Assembly: GCF_019050325.1 (NCBI RefSeq)
Contig: NZ_VOMB01000004.1
Coordinates: 62,001-126,000 of the forward strand
Length of the DNA: 64,000 nucleotides
Source of the DNA: [Mycobacterium] fortunisiensis
GTDB lineage: Bacteria; Actinomycetota; Actinomycetes; Mycobacteriales; Mycobacteriaceae
Direction of reading: 5' to 3'
In this document: in pieces, positions 27,195-35,560 of the stretch
How positions within the stretch are numbered: the first letter of the stretch is position 1
Layout of the letters: each line of letters begins with the position of its first letter
The notes under the pieces: generated by a model
What the model saw: only the letters and a program-made list of their open reading frames with translations
The model's database searches: none
Told to the model about the DNA's origin: nothing
Program-made: the position numbers and the translations under genes

Positions 27195-28901
27195 TCAGGC
27201 CTTCAGCGTCCGGATCGCCTCGATGCGTGCCTTGAGCTGATCGGTGGTCGCGGCGGCCACCGGCGGCCCACCACAGATGCGTCGCAGCTCGTTGTGGATC
27301 CAGCCGTGCGGCTTGCCGGTGCGATGGTGCGCGATGGTCACCAGCGCGTTGAGTTCCCGACGCAATTCCCGCAACTGGCCGTGCGTGGTGCGCGGCGGCG
27401 GCGGTCCGCCGGCCACGGCGGCGTCGGCCGTGCGCTTCGTGAGTTGTTCATCTTGCCTGCGGCGCAACAGGTCTCGCATCTGTTCGGCATCGAGCAGGCC
27501 TGGGATGCCGAGATAATCGGCCTCCTCGTCACTGCCGGCCGGGGTCGCGGTGCCGAACGATGCGCCGTCGAAGATGACCTGGTCCAACTCGGCGTCGGCG
27601 CCCAGGTACTCGAAACCGTTCTCCAGTTCGCTCTTCTCGTCCTGGCGCTTCTCGGCGGCTTCGAGTGCCTCGTCATCGAGCCCGTCGGACTCGCGATGCG
27701 GCTTACCCAGCACATGGTTGCGCTGAGCTTCCATCTCACTGGCCAGCAGCAGCAGGTTGGGCACCGACGGCAGAAAGATGCTGGCGGTCTCACCCGGGCG
27801 GCGGGACCGCACGAAGCGGCCGATGGCCTGTGCGAAGAACAACGGCGTCGACGCGCTTGTGGCATAGACGCCGACCGACAGCCGCGGCACGTCGACACCC
27901 TCGGAGACCATGCGCACCGCGACCAGCCACCGGCCCGTGCCCTCGGAGTACTGGCTGATGCGATCGGAGGCGGTCGGGTCGTCGGAGAGCACCACGGTGG
28001 GCGCCTCGCCGGTGATCTTGGTCAGCAGATCGGCGTAGGCGCGGGCCGTGGTCTGGTTGGTGGCGATGATCATGCCGCCGGCGTCCGGCACATGCTGGCG
28101 CTTCTGCTGCAGACGCTTGTCAGCGGCGGCGATGACGGCGGGCATCCACTCGCCGGCGGGATTGAGCGCGGTGCGCCAGGCCCGCGCGGTCTGCTCGGCG
28201 GTCAGCGGCTCACCGAGGCGGGCCGCATGTTCCTCGCCGGCACTGTCCCGCCAGCGTGCCTCACCCGAATAGGCCAGGAACACCACCGGGCGCACCACGC
28301 CGTCGGCCAGCGCATCGGCGTAGCCGTACACGTGGTCGGCCTGTGAGCGCTGGAACCCGCCCTCGTCGGGCTCGTAGCGGACGAACGGGATCGGGCTGTC
28401 GTCGCTACGGAACGGGGTCCCGGTCAGGGACAGGCGTCGGGTGGCGTCGTCGAAGGCTTCGCGCATTGCGTCGCCCCAGCTCTTCGCGTCTCCGCCATGG
28501 TGGATCTCGTCGAAGATCACCAGCGTCTTGCGGTTCTCGGTGCGCACCCGGTGCCGCGTCGGGTGGCTGGCCACCTGGGCATAGGTGACGACGACACCGT
28601 GGTATTCGGCCGAGGTCTGCGAGTTGGAGTTGCTGAACTTCGGGTCCAGCGCGATGCCGTTGCGGGCCGCCGACTGCGCCCACTGGATCTTGAGGTGCTC
28701 GGTGGGCACCACCACGGTGACCGCGTCGACCGTGCGGTCGTTGAGCAGTTCGGCCGCGATCCGCAGCGCAAACGTGGTCTTCCCTGCGCCCGGCGTCGCG
28801 ACAGCCAGGTAATCCCGCGGTTTGGCCGTCAAATACTTCACCAGCGCCTTGCGCTGCCAGCCCCGAAGTGCCTGGGTGCTGGGCGCTGCATCAGCCCGCA
28901 C
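27195..28901 (-). CDS. Superfamily 2 DNA/RNA helicase
   Basis: A 568-residue ATP-dependent helicase of the DEAD/DEAH (SSL2/RAD25-like) group, like M. tuberculosis Rv2917. Walker A ATPGAGKTTFAL (about 36-47), motif Ia VVVPTEHLKIQWA, DEIH box VIFDEIHHGG (about 135), motif III LSLTGTPFRSD, motif VI IGRFVRSRRPG (about 360). A basic C-terminal extension of ~150 residues follows. The start is GTG 28901, chosen because AGGAGG lies 8 nt upstream; the frame continues 30 codons further without protein-like character. Confidence 0.88.
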   Translation of the reverse strand: MRADAAPSTQALRGWQRKALVKYLTAKPRDYLAVATPGAGKTTFALRIAAELLNDRTVDAVTVVVPTEHLKIQWAQSAARNGIALDPKFSNSNSQTSAEYHGVVVTYAQVASHPTRHRVRTENRKTLVIFDEIHHGGDAKSWGDAMREAFDDATRRLSLTGTPFRSDDSPIPFVRYEPDEGGFQRSQADHVYGYADALADGVVRPVVFLAYSGEARWRDSAGEEHAARLGEPLTAEQTARAWRTALNPAGEWMPAVIAAADKRLQQKRQHVPDAGGMIIATNQTTARAYADLLTKITGEAPTVVLSDDPTASDRISQYSEGTGRWLVAVRMVSEGVDVPRLSVGVYATSASTPLFFAQAIGRFVRSRRPGETASIFLPSVPNLLLLASEMEAQRNHVLGKPHRESDGLDDEALEAAEKRQDEKSELENGFEYLGADAELDQVIFDGASFGTATPAGSDEEADYLGIPGLLDAEQMRDLLRRRQDEQLTKRTADAAVAGGPPPPRTTHGQLRELRRELNALVTIAHHRTGKPHGWIHNELRRICGGPPVAAATTDQLKARIEAIRTLKA

Positions 28902-29004
28902 CCAAGGCCTCCTCTCAGTCGGAATGCAGTCTAGGCCAGTGCGTTCCGCCGGCGCATCTCTGCAGGAAAGTGTCGGGCGTGTCGGCAGCAAACCCCCGTT
29001 TCAC

Positions 29005-29068
29005 CGCCGATTTCTACCCCAGGGTCGCGCGCGTCGCGGTGGAGCAGCCCTGTGGTAGAAACCGACGA
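29005..29068. repeat. 64-nt inverted-repeat intergenic element
   Basis: TTTCTACCCCAGGG (29011-29024) pairs with CCCTGTGGTAGAAA (29048-29061), 13 of 14, and the match continues weakly outward to GACGA. The core between the arms resembles the core of the element at 35408-35474. It lies in the 223-nt gap between the helicase and sulfotransferase starts. Confidence 0.6.
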
Positions 29069-29124
29069 CACGTTCCGGGCCGAATTCGGGCGGTGCCTCC
29101 GGCGGCCGTGGGAGACTGCTGCCG

Positions 29125-29934
29125 GTGACGGCTCTTCATTTCATCTCGGGCCTACCGCGCTCGGGGTCGACACTGCTGGCGGCGCTGCTGCGGCAGAACC
29201 CGCGCGTGCAGGCGGGGATGTCGGGCCCGCTGGCCGGACTGTTCGACGCCCTGGTCGCCCAGATGAGCCCCCGCAACGAATTCTCGGTGTTCCTCGACGA
29301 CGCCAAGCGGCGGCGCATCCTGCGCGGGTTGTTCGACAGCTTCTACGCCGACAGCCCCGCCGAGGTGATCTTCGACACCAACCGCGCCTGGTGCGCGCGG
29401 ATGCCGGCCATCGCGCAGTTGTTCCCGGACGCGAAAGTGATTGCCTGCGTGCGGGAGATGCCATGGGTGATCGACAGCATCGAGCGGCTGGTGCAGCGCA
29501 ACGTGTTCAGCCCGTCGTCGATCTTCAACTACAGCCCCGGCGGCACCGTCTACACCCGGGCCAACGACGTCGCCGCCCAGGACGGCATGGTCGGCGGGCC
29601 CTATGACGCCCTCAAGCAGGCCTGCTACGGCGGCCAGCGCGACCACCTCCTGCTGGTGCAATACGAAACCCTGACCACCGAGCCGGCCAAGGCCATGCAC
29701 GCCATTTACGACTTCATCGGTGAATCGGTGTTCGAGCACGACTTCGGCCACGTCGAATACGACGTCACCGAGTTCGACGAGCGGGCCGGCACGCCCGGGC
29801 TGCACACCGTGCGCGGGCAGGTCAAAGCCGAACCACGCGAAACCGTGCTGCCGCCGGACCTGTTCAATCGCTTTGTCCACGACGCGTTTTGGCGTGACCC
29901 GAGCATGGTGCCGGCGGGCCTGCGCGTGGTGTGA
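29125..29934 (+). CDS. Sulfotransferase-family protein
   Basis: A 269-residue cytoplasmic enzyme. The PAPS 5'-phosphosulfate loop is at the very N-terminus (ISGLPRSGSTLLAALL, residues 7-22), with the helper segment KVIACVREMPWVIDSIERL (about 110-128) supplying the 3'-phosphate contacts and a YETL motif near 176. It transfers sulfate from PAPS to an unknown acceptor. Start GTG 29125. Convergent with the first giant gene, sharing a terminator. Confidence 0.88.
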   Translation: MTALHFISGLPRSGSTLLAALLRQNPRVQAGMSGPLAGLFDALVAQMSPRNEFSVFLDDAKRRRILRGLFDSFYADSPAEVIFDTNRAWCARMPAIAQLFPDAKVIACVREMPWVIDSIERLVQRNVFSPSSIFNYSPGGTVYTRANDVAAQDGMVGGPYDALKQACYGGQRDHLLLVQYETLTTEPAKAMHAIYDFIGESVFEHDFGHVEYDVTEFDERAGTPGLHTVRGQVKAEPRETVLPPDLFNRFVHDAFWRDPSMVPAGLRVV

Positions 29935-29952
29935 GGTGCAACGGGCGAGATA

Positions 29953-29989
29953 GGAAAGATCCCGGACCGCGATGGCCCGGGGTCTTTCC
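29953..29989. terminator. Bidirectional hairpin terminator
   Basis: GGAAAGATCCCGG (29953-29965) pairs with CCGGGGTCTTTCC (29977-29989) with one mismatch. It lies between the convergent sulfotransferase and giant gene 1 ends, so it can serve both. T runs are short. Confidence 0.75.
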
Positions 29990-30011
29990 GTTGTGCTGCT
30001 CCGCTATCTGG

Positions 30012-33000
30012 TCAGGGGTTGTTGGATCCCGGTGTGCCGACGACCACGTCACCGTCGGCATCGGAACCGGACGCCGTGATTGCTCCGGTGCCGCCGTTTC
30101 CGCCGGTGATGCTCGTACCCGTCCCGGTTCCGCCTTCGCCACCCGTCGCCGAGCTGTCGGTGACATCGAAGCCGTTGCTCGCGGAGATTGTCCCAGCACC
30201 TCCGGCGCCACCGCTGCCGCCGTTGAGACCCTCGCCGGCGGCGCCGCCCCGGGCGACGCTGTCGGATATCGATCCTCCGCCGGTGAGACTGATGTTCGCA
30301 CCGCCGCCGACCGCGGTGTCAGAGTTGGTGCCTGCGATTGCCTGGCTGTCGGTGATTTTGCCGGGTTCTGTTGTTGGGTTCGGGGTTGGGTCTTGGATCG
30401 TGATCAGCGCGTTCTGTCCGGTCTTGGTGCCCACGGCATCACCAGCGGTTGCGACGGTTCCGCTGATCTCGGATTTTTCGCCCCACGCTCTGATCTGGGC
30501 GTTACCGCCGTGGCCGCCGTTTGCACCGACCACCCCGTTTGCGCCGTCGCCGCCGGTAGCCGTGCCCTCGGAGTACGCCCCACCCGGAGCGCCGCTATTG
30601 GCCCTGCTGACATGCACGTTGGCGATGCCGCCGTTTCCTCCGACCGCGCCGGAGCCGGTACCCGACCCGGAAGCTCCGCCGATAGCGGTTCCTTCCGCAC
30701 GCCCGTTCGAGACACCACTCCAGATCTGACCGGTCGCAAGACTGCCGCTACCGCCTTGGCCGCCGTTGATCCCGTCGCCACCGCGGCCGCCCTCGGCGTA
30801 ACCGCTCGCCGAAGCGTTCTGCACGGAGACGGCTGCGCCCCACGCAGACCCGATCATGATGTTGCCCGAACCGCCGATTCCGCCTTTACTCCCGGCGCCG
30901 TTGGCGTTACCGCCGTCACCGCCTATCGCCGTTCCCTCGACAGAGCCGCCCGAATCTGGGTTGGCCCCGGTGTTGTTGGTGTAGCCGGCCTGAACGAAGC
31001 CACCTGCGCCGTCGCCGCCGATGCTCCCGGCTCCGTTGGCGCTACCGCCGTCGCCGCCGTCCCCGTCGCCATCAGCCGTGCTGCCGGCGATGAATGCGAA
31101 GACGCCGCCGTTGGCGCCGTCACCGCCCTCGCCGCCGTTCTCGGCGTCGCCGCCGTCACCGCCCGTCCCGGTACCGGTCGCCGTGGCGTTGGTGTTACTG
31201 GCCCACACCCGCCCGGCGGCGGCGTTTCCGCCAACACTCGACGTTCCGTCGGCGGAACCGCCTTCGCCGCCGGTGCTTTCGCCCTCTGCTGTGCTGCCGA
31301 CACCACTTGCGACTACCTCGCCGAAGCCGCCGGTACCGCCCTTGCCGCCGTTCTCGGCGTCACCGCCATCTCCGCCGTGTGCCTCGCCGCTCGCGGAACT
31401 GCCGGCGGCGGTGGCATTGATCTGGCCGAAGGCACCCGCACCACCGACACTGCCCGCGCCGGTGGCATCGCCCCCGTCGCCACCGGTGACCGTGCCATCG
31501 GTGACCGTGCCGTTGGTGGCCGTCGCCCTGGCTTCCCCGCCGACACCGCCCACGCCGCCGTCGTCGTCGCCAGCACCGGCGTCACCGCCGGTGATGTGGG
31601 TGTTGGTGATGGAACTGCCCGAGCCGGTTGCCGCCAAATTGGCCGCACCGCCGGCAGCGGTGTCCGAACCGTCCCCGCCGGTCGCGGAGCTGTCGGTGAT
31701 GGTGCCGCCACCAGAGGCCCTCGCCGCCGCGTTTCCGCCGGCACCGCCAGCCCCGGCGTCACCGCCGGTGACCTGGGTGTCAACGATGGAGCTGGGTGTA
31801 CCGCCGCTGGCGTTGATGATGGCGCTACCACCAGTGGCCTGGGTCCCCGTGTTGCCGTCACCACCGTCTGCAACGCCACGGAGGACCTGGTCGTCGTTGC
31901 CTTGGGCCCTGATACTCCCTGCACCACCAGCACCACCGTTGACGCCGTCCTGGCCGTCCCCGCCATCGCCACCTGTCGCGGTGCCGTTAGCGTTGCTGCG
32001 GAGGCCGGCACCGCTGCTGTTTTGCCCGGAACCGATGAGGGCGTCACCGCCGGCGCCACCCGTAACGCCGGTGCCGGTTCCGTCCCCGCCGTTGCCGGAG
32101 GTGACAGTGCCGCTGGCTTCGGAATCGTTGCCGCCGGCCGTGATCTGCGCTCGCATAAAGGCCTGACCAACGATGTAGCCGCCGCCGGTTCCACCGTCCG
32201 CACCGTCGCCACCGTTGCCGCCGTACGCGCTGCCGCTGGCCGTGGAGCGGTCGCCGGAAGCGATCACGGTGGCGAAGCCGCCGGCCCCGCCGTGGCCGCC
32301 TGTCGTCCCTGACCCGCCGGCACCGCCGCGGGCGTAACCGCTGGCGTTACTGTCATCGCCGCGGCCGGCGTAAAGCCCGGTTTGGATGAACGCATTGCCG
32401 CCGTTTCCGCCGGTGCTACCGACTCCGTCGGCGTACCCGCCCTCACCGCCGACGGCGTCGCCGTCGGCTGTGCTACCCGACCGCTGCGCGACCACCCCGC
32501 CGGTGGCACCGGCACCGCCCACGCCGCCGTTGCTGCCAACTCCACCGGCACCGCCGGTGCCCGTGCCGTTGGCGGTGCTGTCGGCGGCTGTGGCGGAAAC
32601 CGTTCCCGCGCCGCCGGCGCCACCGCTCCCGCTGCCGATCGCGTTGCCGCCCGCTCCGCCCCGGGCTGTGCCGGTGGCACTGCTGTCCGCCCCGGTTGCG
32701 GAGAGCGTGCCGGTGGCACCCTTACCGCCAGTTCCGCCGACCGCGGTCGCCGAACCATTGCCACCGGCCCCGCCGGCGCCGCCGAACGCGTCACCGTCGA
32801 CTGTTCCACCGTTGGCAGTGCGTAGGACGGCTCCGCCGCCGCCGCCGCCGCCGCCACCGCCGTACTGGGCGCTGCCGGTGCCTCCGGCCCCGCCGGTGCC
32901 GGCGGTGGCTTCCCCGATGATGTTGTCGCCGTCTACCAGTGCATATCCGTCGCCGCCTTCGCCGCCGTTACCGCCGACGCCGCTGGCGGTTCCGTTGTTG

Positions 33001-34919
33001 CCCGCGGTGCCGTCGGAGCCGAGGAAGCCGAAGTGTCCGCCGCCGGTGCCGGCCGCCCCGCCGATACCGCCGGTGCCGTTGCCGCCGGATCCGCCGGCGC
33101 CGCCGTCTCCACCGTTGAGGTGGGTGGCGTTGCCGTCGGCGCCTGCCCCGCCGTTGCCGCCTCCGCCGCCGTCGCCACCGTCGCCACCGTTGCCGCCGCT
33201 GGCGAAGAAGAATCCGGTGGCGTTGCCGCCGGCGCCACCGTTGCCGCCGGTGCCGCTGCCGGCGCCGCCGTCCTCACCGTTGCCGTTGCCGTTTCCGTAG
33301 TCGACGCCCCAGACGCCGTCTCGGCCGTCGGCGCCGGTGAGGCCGTTTCCGCCGCGGCCGCCATCGCCGGCGATACCGAAGAACCAACCGGGGGCGTTTC
33401 CGCCGTCGCCACCATCGCCGCCGGTGTTGCCGGCCACGCCGCCTGCGGCTGCGCCGCCATCTCCGCCGTCTCCGCCGAGACCCATGAAGCGTCCGCCGGC
33501 ACCGCCGTCGCCGCCGTCGAGGCCGGCCCAGCCCGCCCCGCCTTCACCGCCGTCGCCGAACCAGCCGGCGTCGCCGCCGTCGCCGCCGGCCTGCGCGGTG
33601 GACACCCCGTCGTAGCCGTCGCCGCCGTCACCGAACCACAAGCCGCCGTCACCGCCATCGGGATTGTCGACGGTGCCGTCGGCGCCGTTGCCGATCAGGA
33701 ACTGGCCCGAGATGTGGTTGATCGCGTTGGCGATACCCGATCCGATTGGGCTGACAACCCAAAACTGTTGTCCCGCATTGTGTAGCGGCTGGTAGACCAG
33801 CCAGTTGATGATGTCTGCGGCGTCAAACGAAGCCGGGCCCAGCAGGGTCGTCACGGCAGGGGCAGCAGCGTTCGGGGTCAGGGTTTGGCCGCTGAGCGCC
33901 GAGGGTTGGACGTTGGGCGCCAGCCGGTTGAGGTTGTCCTGGGTGATCACCGACTGGCGGCGCACCCAGGCCATCACGGCCCACACGCCCGGGACGTCGG
34001 CAGGTTGGTTGGGTGCGTTGGGGGACAGGGTTACGCCGAGGTTGATCGCCGAGAGCAGCCCGGTGATCGGGTTGCTCGGTGCTGCCGGTTGCGGGGTCTG
34101 CTCTTCGGCCGGCGGGGCGACGAACGCGGTCGCGCGCTGGGTGCTCGGAGCGAGATCTCCCAGTCGATCGCTGAGTGAGTCGCTCGCTACGACAGCCTCG
34201 GGTTGGGTGTCGTCGGCCGTGGGCGACTTCGTCAGTGCACCGGCAACTCGTGCGGTCCGTTCGACGAGTCTGTCGGTTGTGGGTTCGCGATTCGATTGCG
34301 GTTTCAGGACTTTGGGCGCCTCGGTGGCCGCCGGCGATTTGTTGTTGTCTTGGGGCGTGCTGTTGTCATCAGCATCATCAGCGGCCCCGACGTTGGTGCC
34401 GGTCGGGGTGAGTCCGGCGCCCTCGGCGATGTCGTTGAGGGTGTCGTTGACGTTCTTGGTGACCTCGTCGGCCCGGGCACGAAGGCGTTCTTGCCATGCT
34501 TTGGTGCTAGGGCGCCGTGGCGTGTCGACCGTGGGCGTGTCTTCGTCGGCTTCATCGGTCGCAGTGCTGCCGGTGCTGCCGGTGGTCGTCGTGCTCCCGG
34601 TGGTGGTGCGGGTGTTCTTGGTCTTGGAGGTGACGTCGCTGCGCGAGCCAGTACGAGAAGTGTTGCCCGCAGACGCTTTTGGCTTCTCGGCTTTGGACTT
34701 GGCTTTCGCAGTGCCAGAACTGGAGTTGTTGTCGCTGTTCGAGCCCTCGGTGTTGACGAGCATCACGTCCGCGGTCACCGACCTCATCGTCGGCGAATCC
34801 GGGCCCAGCAAAAGCATGACGCCAGCACCTGCCAACGCCAGGCTTGCCAATCCGGCCGTGGCGATCGAGCCGGCCGGAGTGCGTCGACCATGTACGCGCG
34901 CAACGTTGTGTTTCCCCAC
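30012..34919 (-). CDS. Giant PGRS-like surface protein 1 (no PE domain)
   Basis: About 1635 residues. In order: a basic N-terminus and one hydrophobic segment ([20 protein letters not shown], about 20-40); a disordered Ser/Thr/Asp-rich linker to ~280; a helical module ~290-405 with [20 protein letters not shown] and [13 protein letters not shown]; a PGRS-type block from [10 protein letters not shown] (~405) to a polyglycine run (~690, [10 protein letters not shown]); then a second array of ~30-42-residue Gly/Asp-rich units to the C-terminus. The start GTG 34919 is chosen because the paralogue at 43423 starts at the aligned position and AGGGAAAAC precedes it; ATG 34940 is an alternative. No PE, PPE or LPXTG motif seen. 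Function unknown; surface or matrix location inferred. Confidence 0.85.
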   Translation of the reverse strand: MGKHNVARVHGRRTPAGSIATAGLASLALAGAGVMLLLGPDSPTMRSVTADVMLVNTEGSNSDNNSSSGTAKAKSKAEKPKASAGNTSRTGSRSDVTSKTKNTRTTTGSTTTTGSTGSTATDEADEDTPTVDTPRRPSTKAWQERLRARADEVTKNVNDTLNDIAEGAGLTPTGTNVGAADDADDNSTPQDNNKSPAATEAPKVLKPQSNREPTTDRLVERTARVAGALTKSPTADDTQPEAVVASDSLSDRLGDLAPSTQRATAFVAPPAEEQTPQPAAPSNPITGLLSAINLGVTLSPNAPNQPADVPGVWAVMAWVRRQSVITQDNLNRLAPNVQPSALSGQTLTPNAAAPAVTTLLGPASFDAADIINWLVYQPLHNAGQQFWVVSPIGSGIANAINHISGQFLIGNGADGTVDNPDGGDGGLWFGDGGDGYDGVSTAQAGGDGGDAGWFGDGGEGGAGWAGLDGGDGGAGGRFMGLGGDGGDGGAAAGGVAGNTGGDGGDGGNAPGWFFGIAGDGGRGGNGLTGADGRDGVWGVDYGNGNGNGEDGGAGSGTGGNGGAGGNATGFFFASGGNGGDGGDGGGGGNGGAGADGNATHLNGGDGGAGGSGGNGTGGIGGAAGTGGGHFGFLGSDGTAGNNGTASGVGGNGGEGGDGYALVDGDNIIGEATAGTGGAGGTGSAQYGGGGGGGGGGAVLRTANGGTVDGDAFGGAGGAGGNGSATAVGGTGGKGATGTLSATGADSSATGTARGGAGGNAIGSGSGGAGGAGTVSATAADSTANGTGTGGAGGVGSNGGVGGAGATGGVVAQRSGSTADGDAVGGEGGYADGVGSTGGNGGNAFIQTGLYAGRGDDSNASGYARGGAGGSGTTGGHGGAGGFATVIASGDRSTASGSAYGGNGGDGADGGTGGGYIVGQAFMRAQITAGGNDSEASGTVTSGNGGDGTGTGVTGGAGGDALIGSGQNSSGAGLRSNANGTATGGDGGDGQDGVNGGAGGAGSIRAQGNDDQVLRGVADGGDGNTGTQATGGSAIINASGGTPSSIVDTQVTGGDAGAGGAGGNAAARASGGGTITDSSATGGDGSDTAAGGAANLAATGSGSSITNTHITGGDAGAGDDDGGVGGVGGEARATATNGTVTDGTVTGGDGGDATGAGSVGGAGAFGQINATAAGSSASGEAHGGDGGDAENGGKGGTGGFGEVVASGVGSTAEGESTGGEGGSADGTSSVGGNAAAGRVWASNTNATATGTGTGGDGGDAENGGEGGDGANGGVFAFIAGSTADGDGDGGDGGSANGAGSIGGDGAGGFVQAGYTNNTGANPDSGGSVEGTAIGGDGGNANGAGSKGGIGGSGNIMIGSAWGAAVSVQNASASGYAEGGRGGDGINGGQGGSGSLATGQIWSGVSNGRAEGTAIGGASGSGTGSGAVGGNGGIANVHVSRANSGAPGGAYSEGTATGGDGANGVVGANGGHGGNAQIRAWGEKSEISGTVATAGDAVGTKTGQNALITIQDPTPNPTTEPGKITDSQAIAGTNSDTAVGGGANISLTGGGSISDSVARGGAAGEGLNGGSGGAGGAGTISASNGFDVTDSSATGGEGGTGTGTSITGGNGGTGAITASGSDADGDVVVGTPGSNNP

Positions 34920-35066
34920 CGTTTTCCCTATCTGCAGCATGAATAATGAGTGCTCCGTCAATGGAACTGGCGGGGCTGACACCACTCACCTGGCTACGTA
35001 GTTCAGGGGCGAGAGGTCCCCGAGGGCGCTGCCGGCATGAGCGAAGTTACGCAGGGTGTGCCGAAA

Positions 35067-35083
35067 TCTCAGGTGTTTCTCAG
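35067..35083 (-). promoter_or_regulatory. CTGAGA-N5-CTGAGA box, giant gene 1
   Basis: On the coding (minus) strand the sequence is CTGAGA-AACAC-CTGAGA, a direct repeat with an 11-bp period, 148 nt upstream of the GTG start. The flanking bases (CC before, TTTCGG after) are also shared with the box of giant gene 2. An 11-bp direct repeat is the usual site form for OmpR/PhoB-family regulators. Confidence 0.6.
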
Positions 35084-35407
35084 GGGGTACGTGCAGATGT
35101 TTGCAGAGGAAAACAACTAGCGCGGGGTGCGGTATTGCCGCAAAGGTCAAAAAGGCGAGAATCATGCAGGTAAACGACGATCTTGAAGTTAGCTGGCAAA
35201 TTATTTGCTCTTCAAATTTCCGCCGCTACCGATGTCTCAGGTTGTCGTGCAGCTGAAGGGCCATGTGGCAGTGGGTAGTTGGGGGAGGTCAATCGGGGCG
35301 GGGTTGTTCCTTGGCGGGCCGTGCGCGGACGAAGCGCCGCGTCGAGTTAGCCGGCCGCGCCGTGATTGCTCGCCTGGTGGAGCATCGAGCGAAGACCGAG
35401 ATGTGCC

Positions 35408-35474
35408 GTCGCCGCTTTCTGCGTGATGGTCGCTGCGCTGCGGTCGCAACAGCCCTGAGGTGGAAAGCGACGAG
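35408..35474. repeat. Copy of the 64-nt intergenic repeat family
   Basis: GTCGCCGCTTTCT (35408-35420) faces GGTGGAAAGCGACG (35459-35472) and the core TCGCTGCGCTGCGGTCGCA plus AGCCCTGAGG resembles the core of 29005-29068. It lies directly ahead of the terminator of giant gene 2. Confidence 0.5.
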
Positions 35475-35490
35475 TTCGCTTGATGGCCAA

Positions 35491-35533
35491 CGCAAAACGC
35501 TCGGCCGGGGGTGTCCCGGTCGAGCGTTTTGCG
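35491..35533 (-). terminator. Terminator of giant gene 2
   Basis: CGCAAAACGCTCG (35491-35503) and CGAGCGTTTTGCG (35521-35533) are perfect 13-nt arms, extended inward by CCGGG/CCCGG. The hairpin lies 28 nt past the stop of giant gene 2; on the minus strand the AAAACG/CGTTTT stem supplies the short T tract. Confidence 0.85.
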
Positions 35534-35560
35534 TGAACCCTGAGCGGTCAGGGGTGATAT

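Larger units (their letters stand above)
34920..35490 (-). promoter_or_regulatory. Leader and upstream region of giant gene 1
   Basis: This 571-nt gap has no convincing gene. It includes the tandem box at 35067-35083, a purine-rich and AT-rich stretch (about 35090-35240) that stands out in a GC-rich genome, and an intergenic repeat at 35408-35474. The gene itself probably starts transcription downstream of the box. A 30-codon plus-strand frame at 35164 was considered and not accepted. Confidence 0.5.

Noticed and set aside
35164..35256. 30-codon plus-strand frame with a fair purine stretch before it, upstream of giant gene 1.
   Set aside because: Composition is not convincing, it lies in an AT-rich regulatory region and points away from the giant gene.
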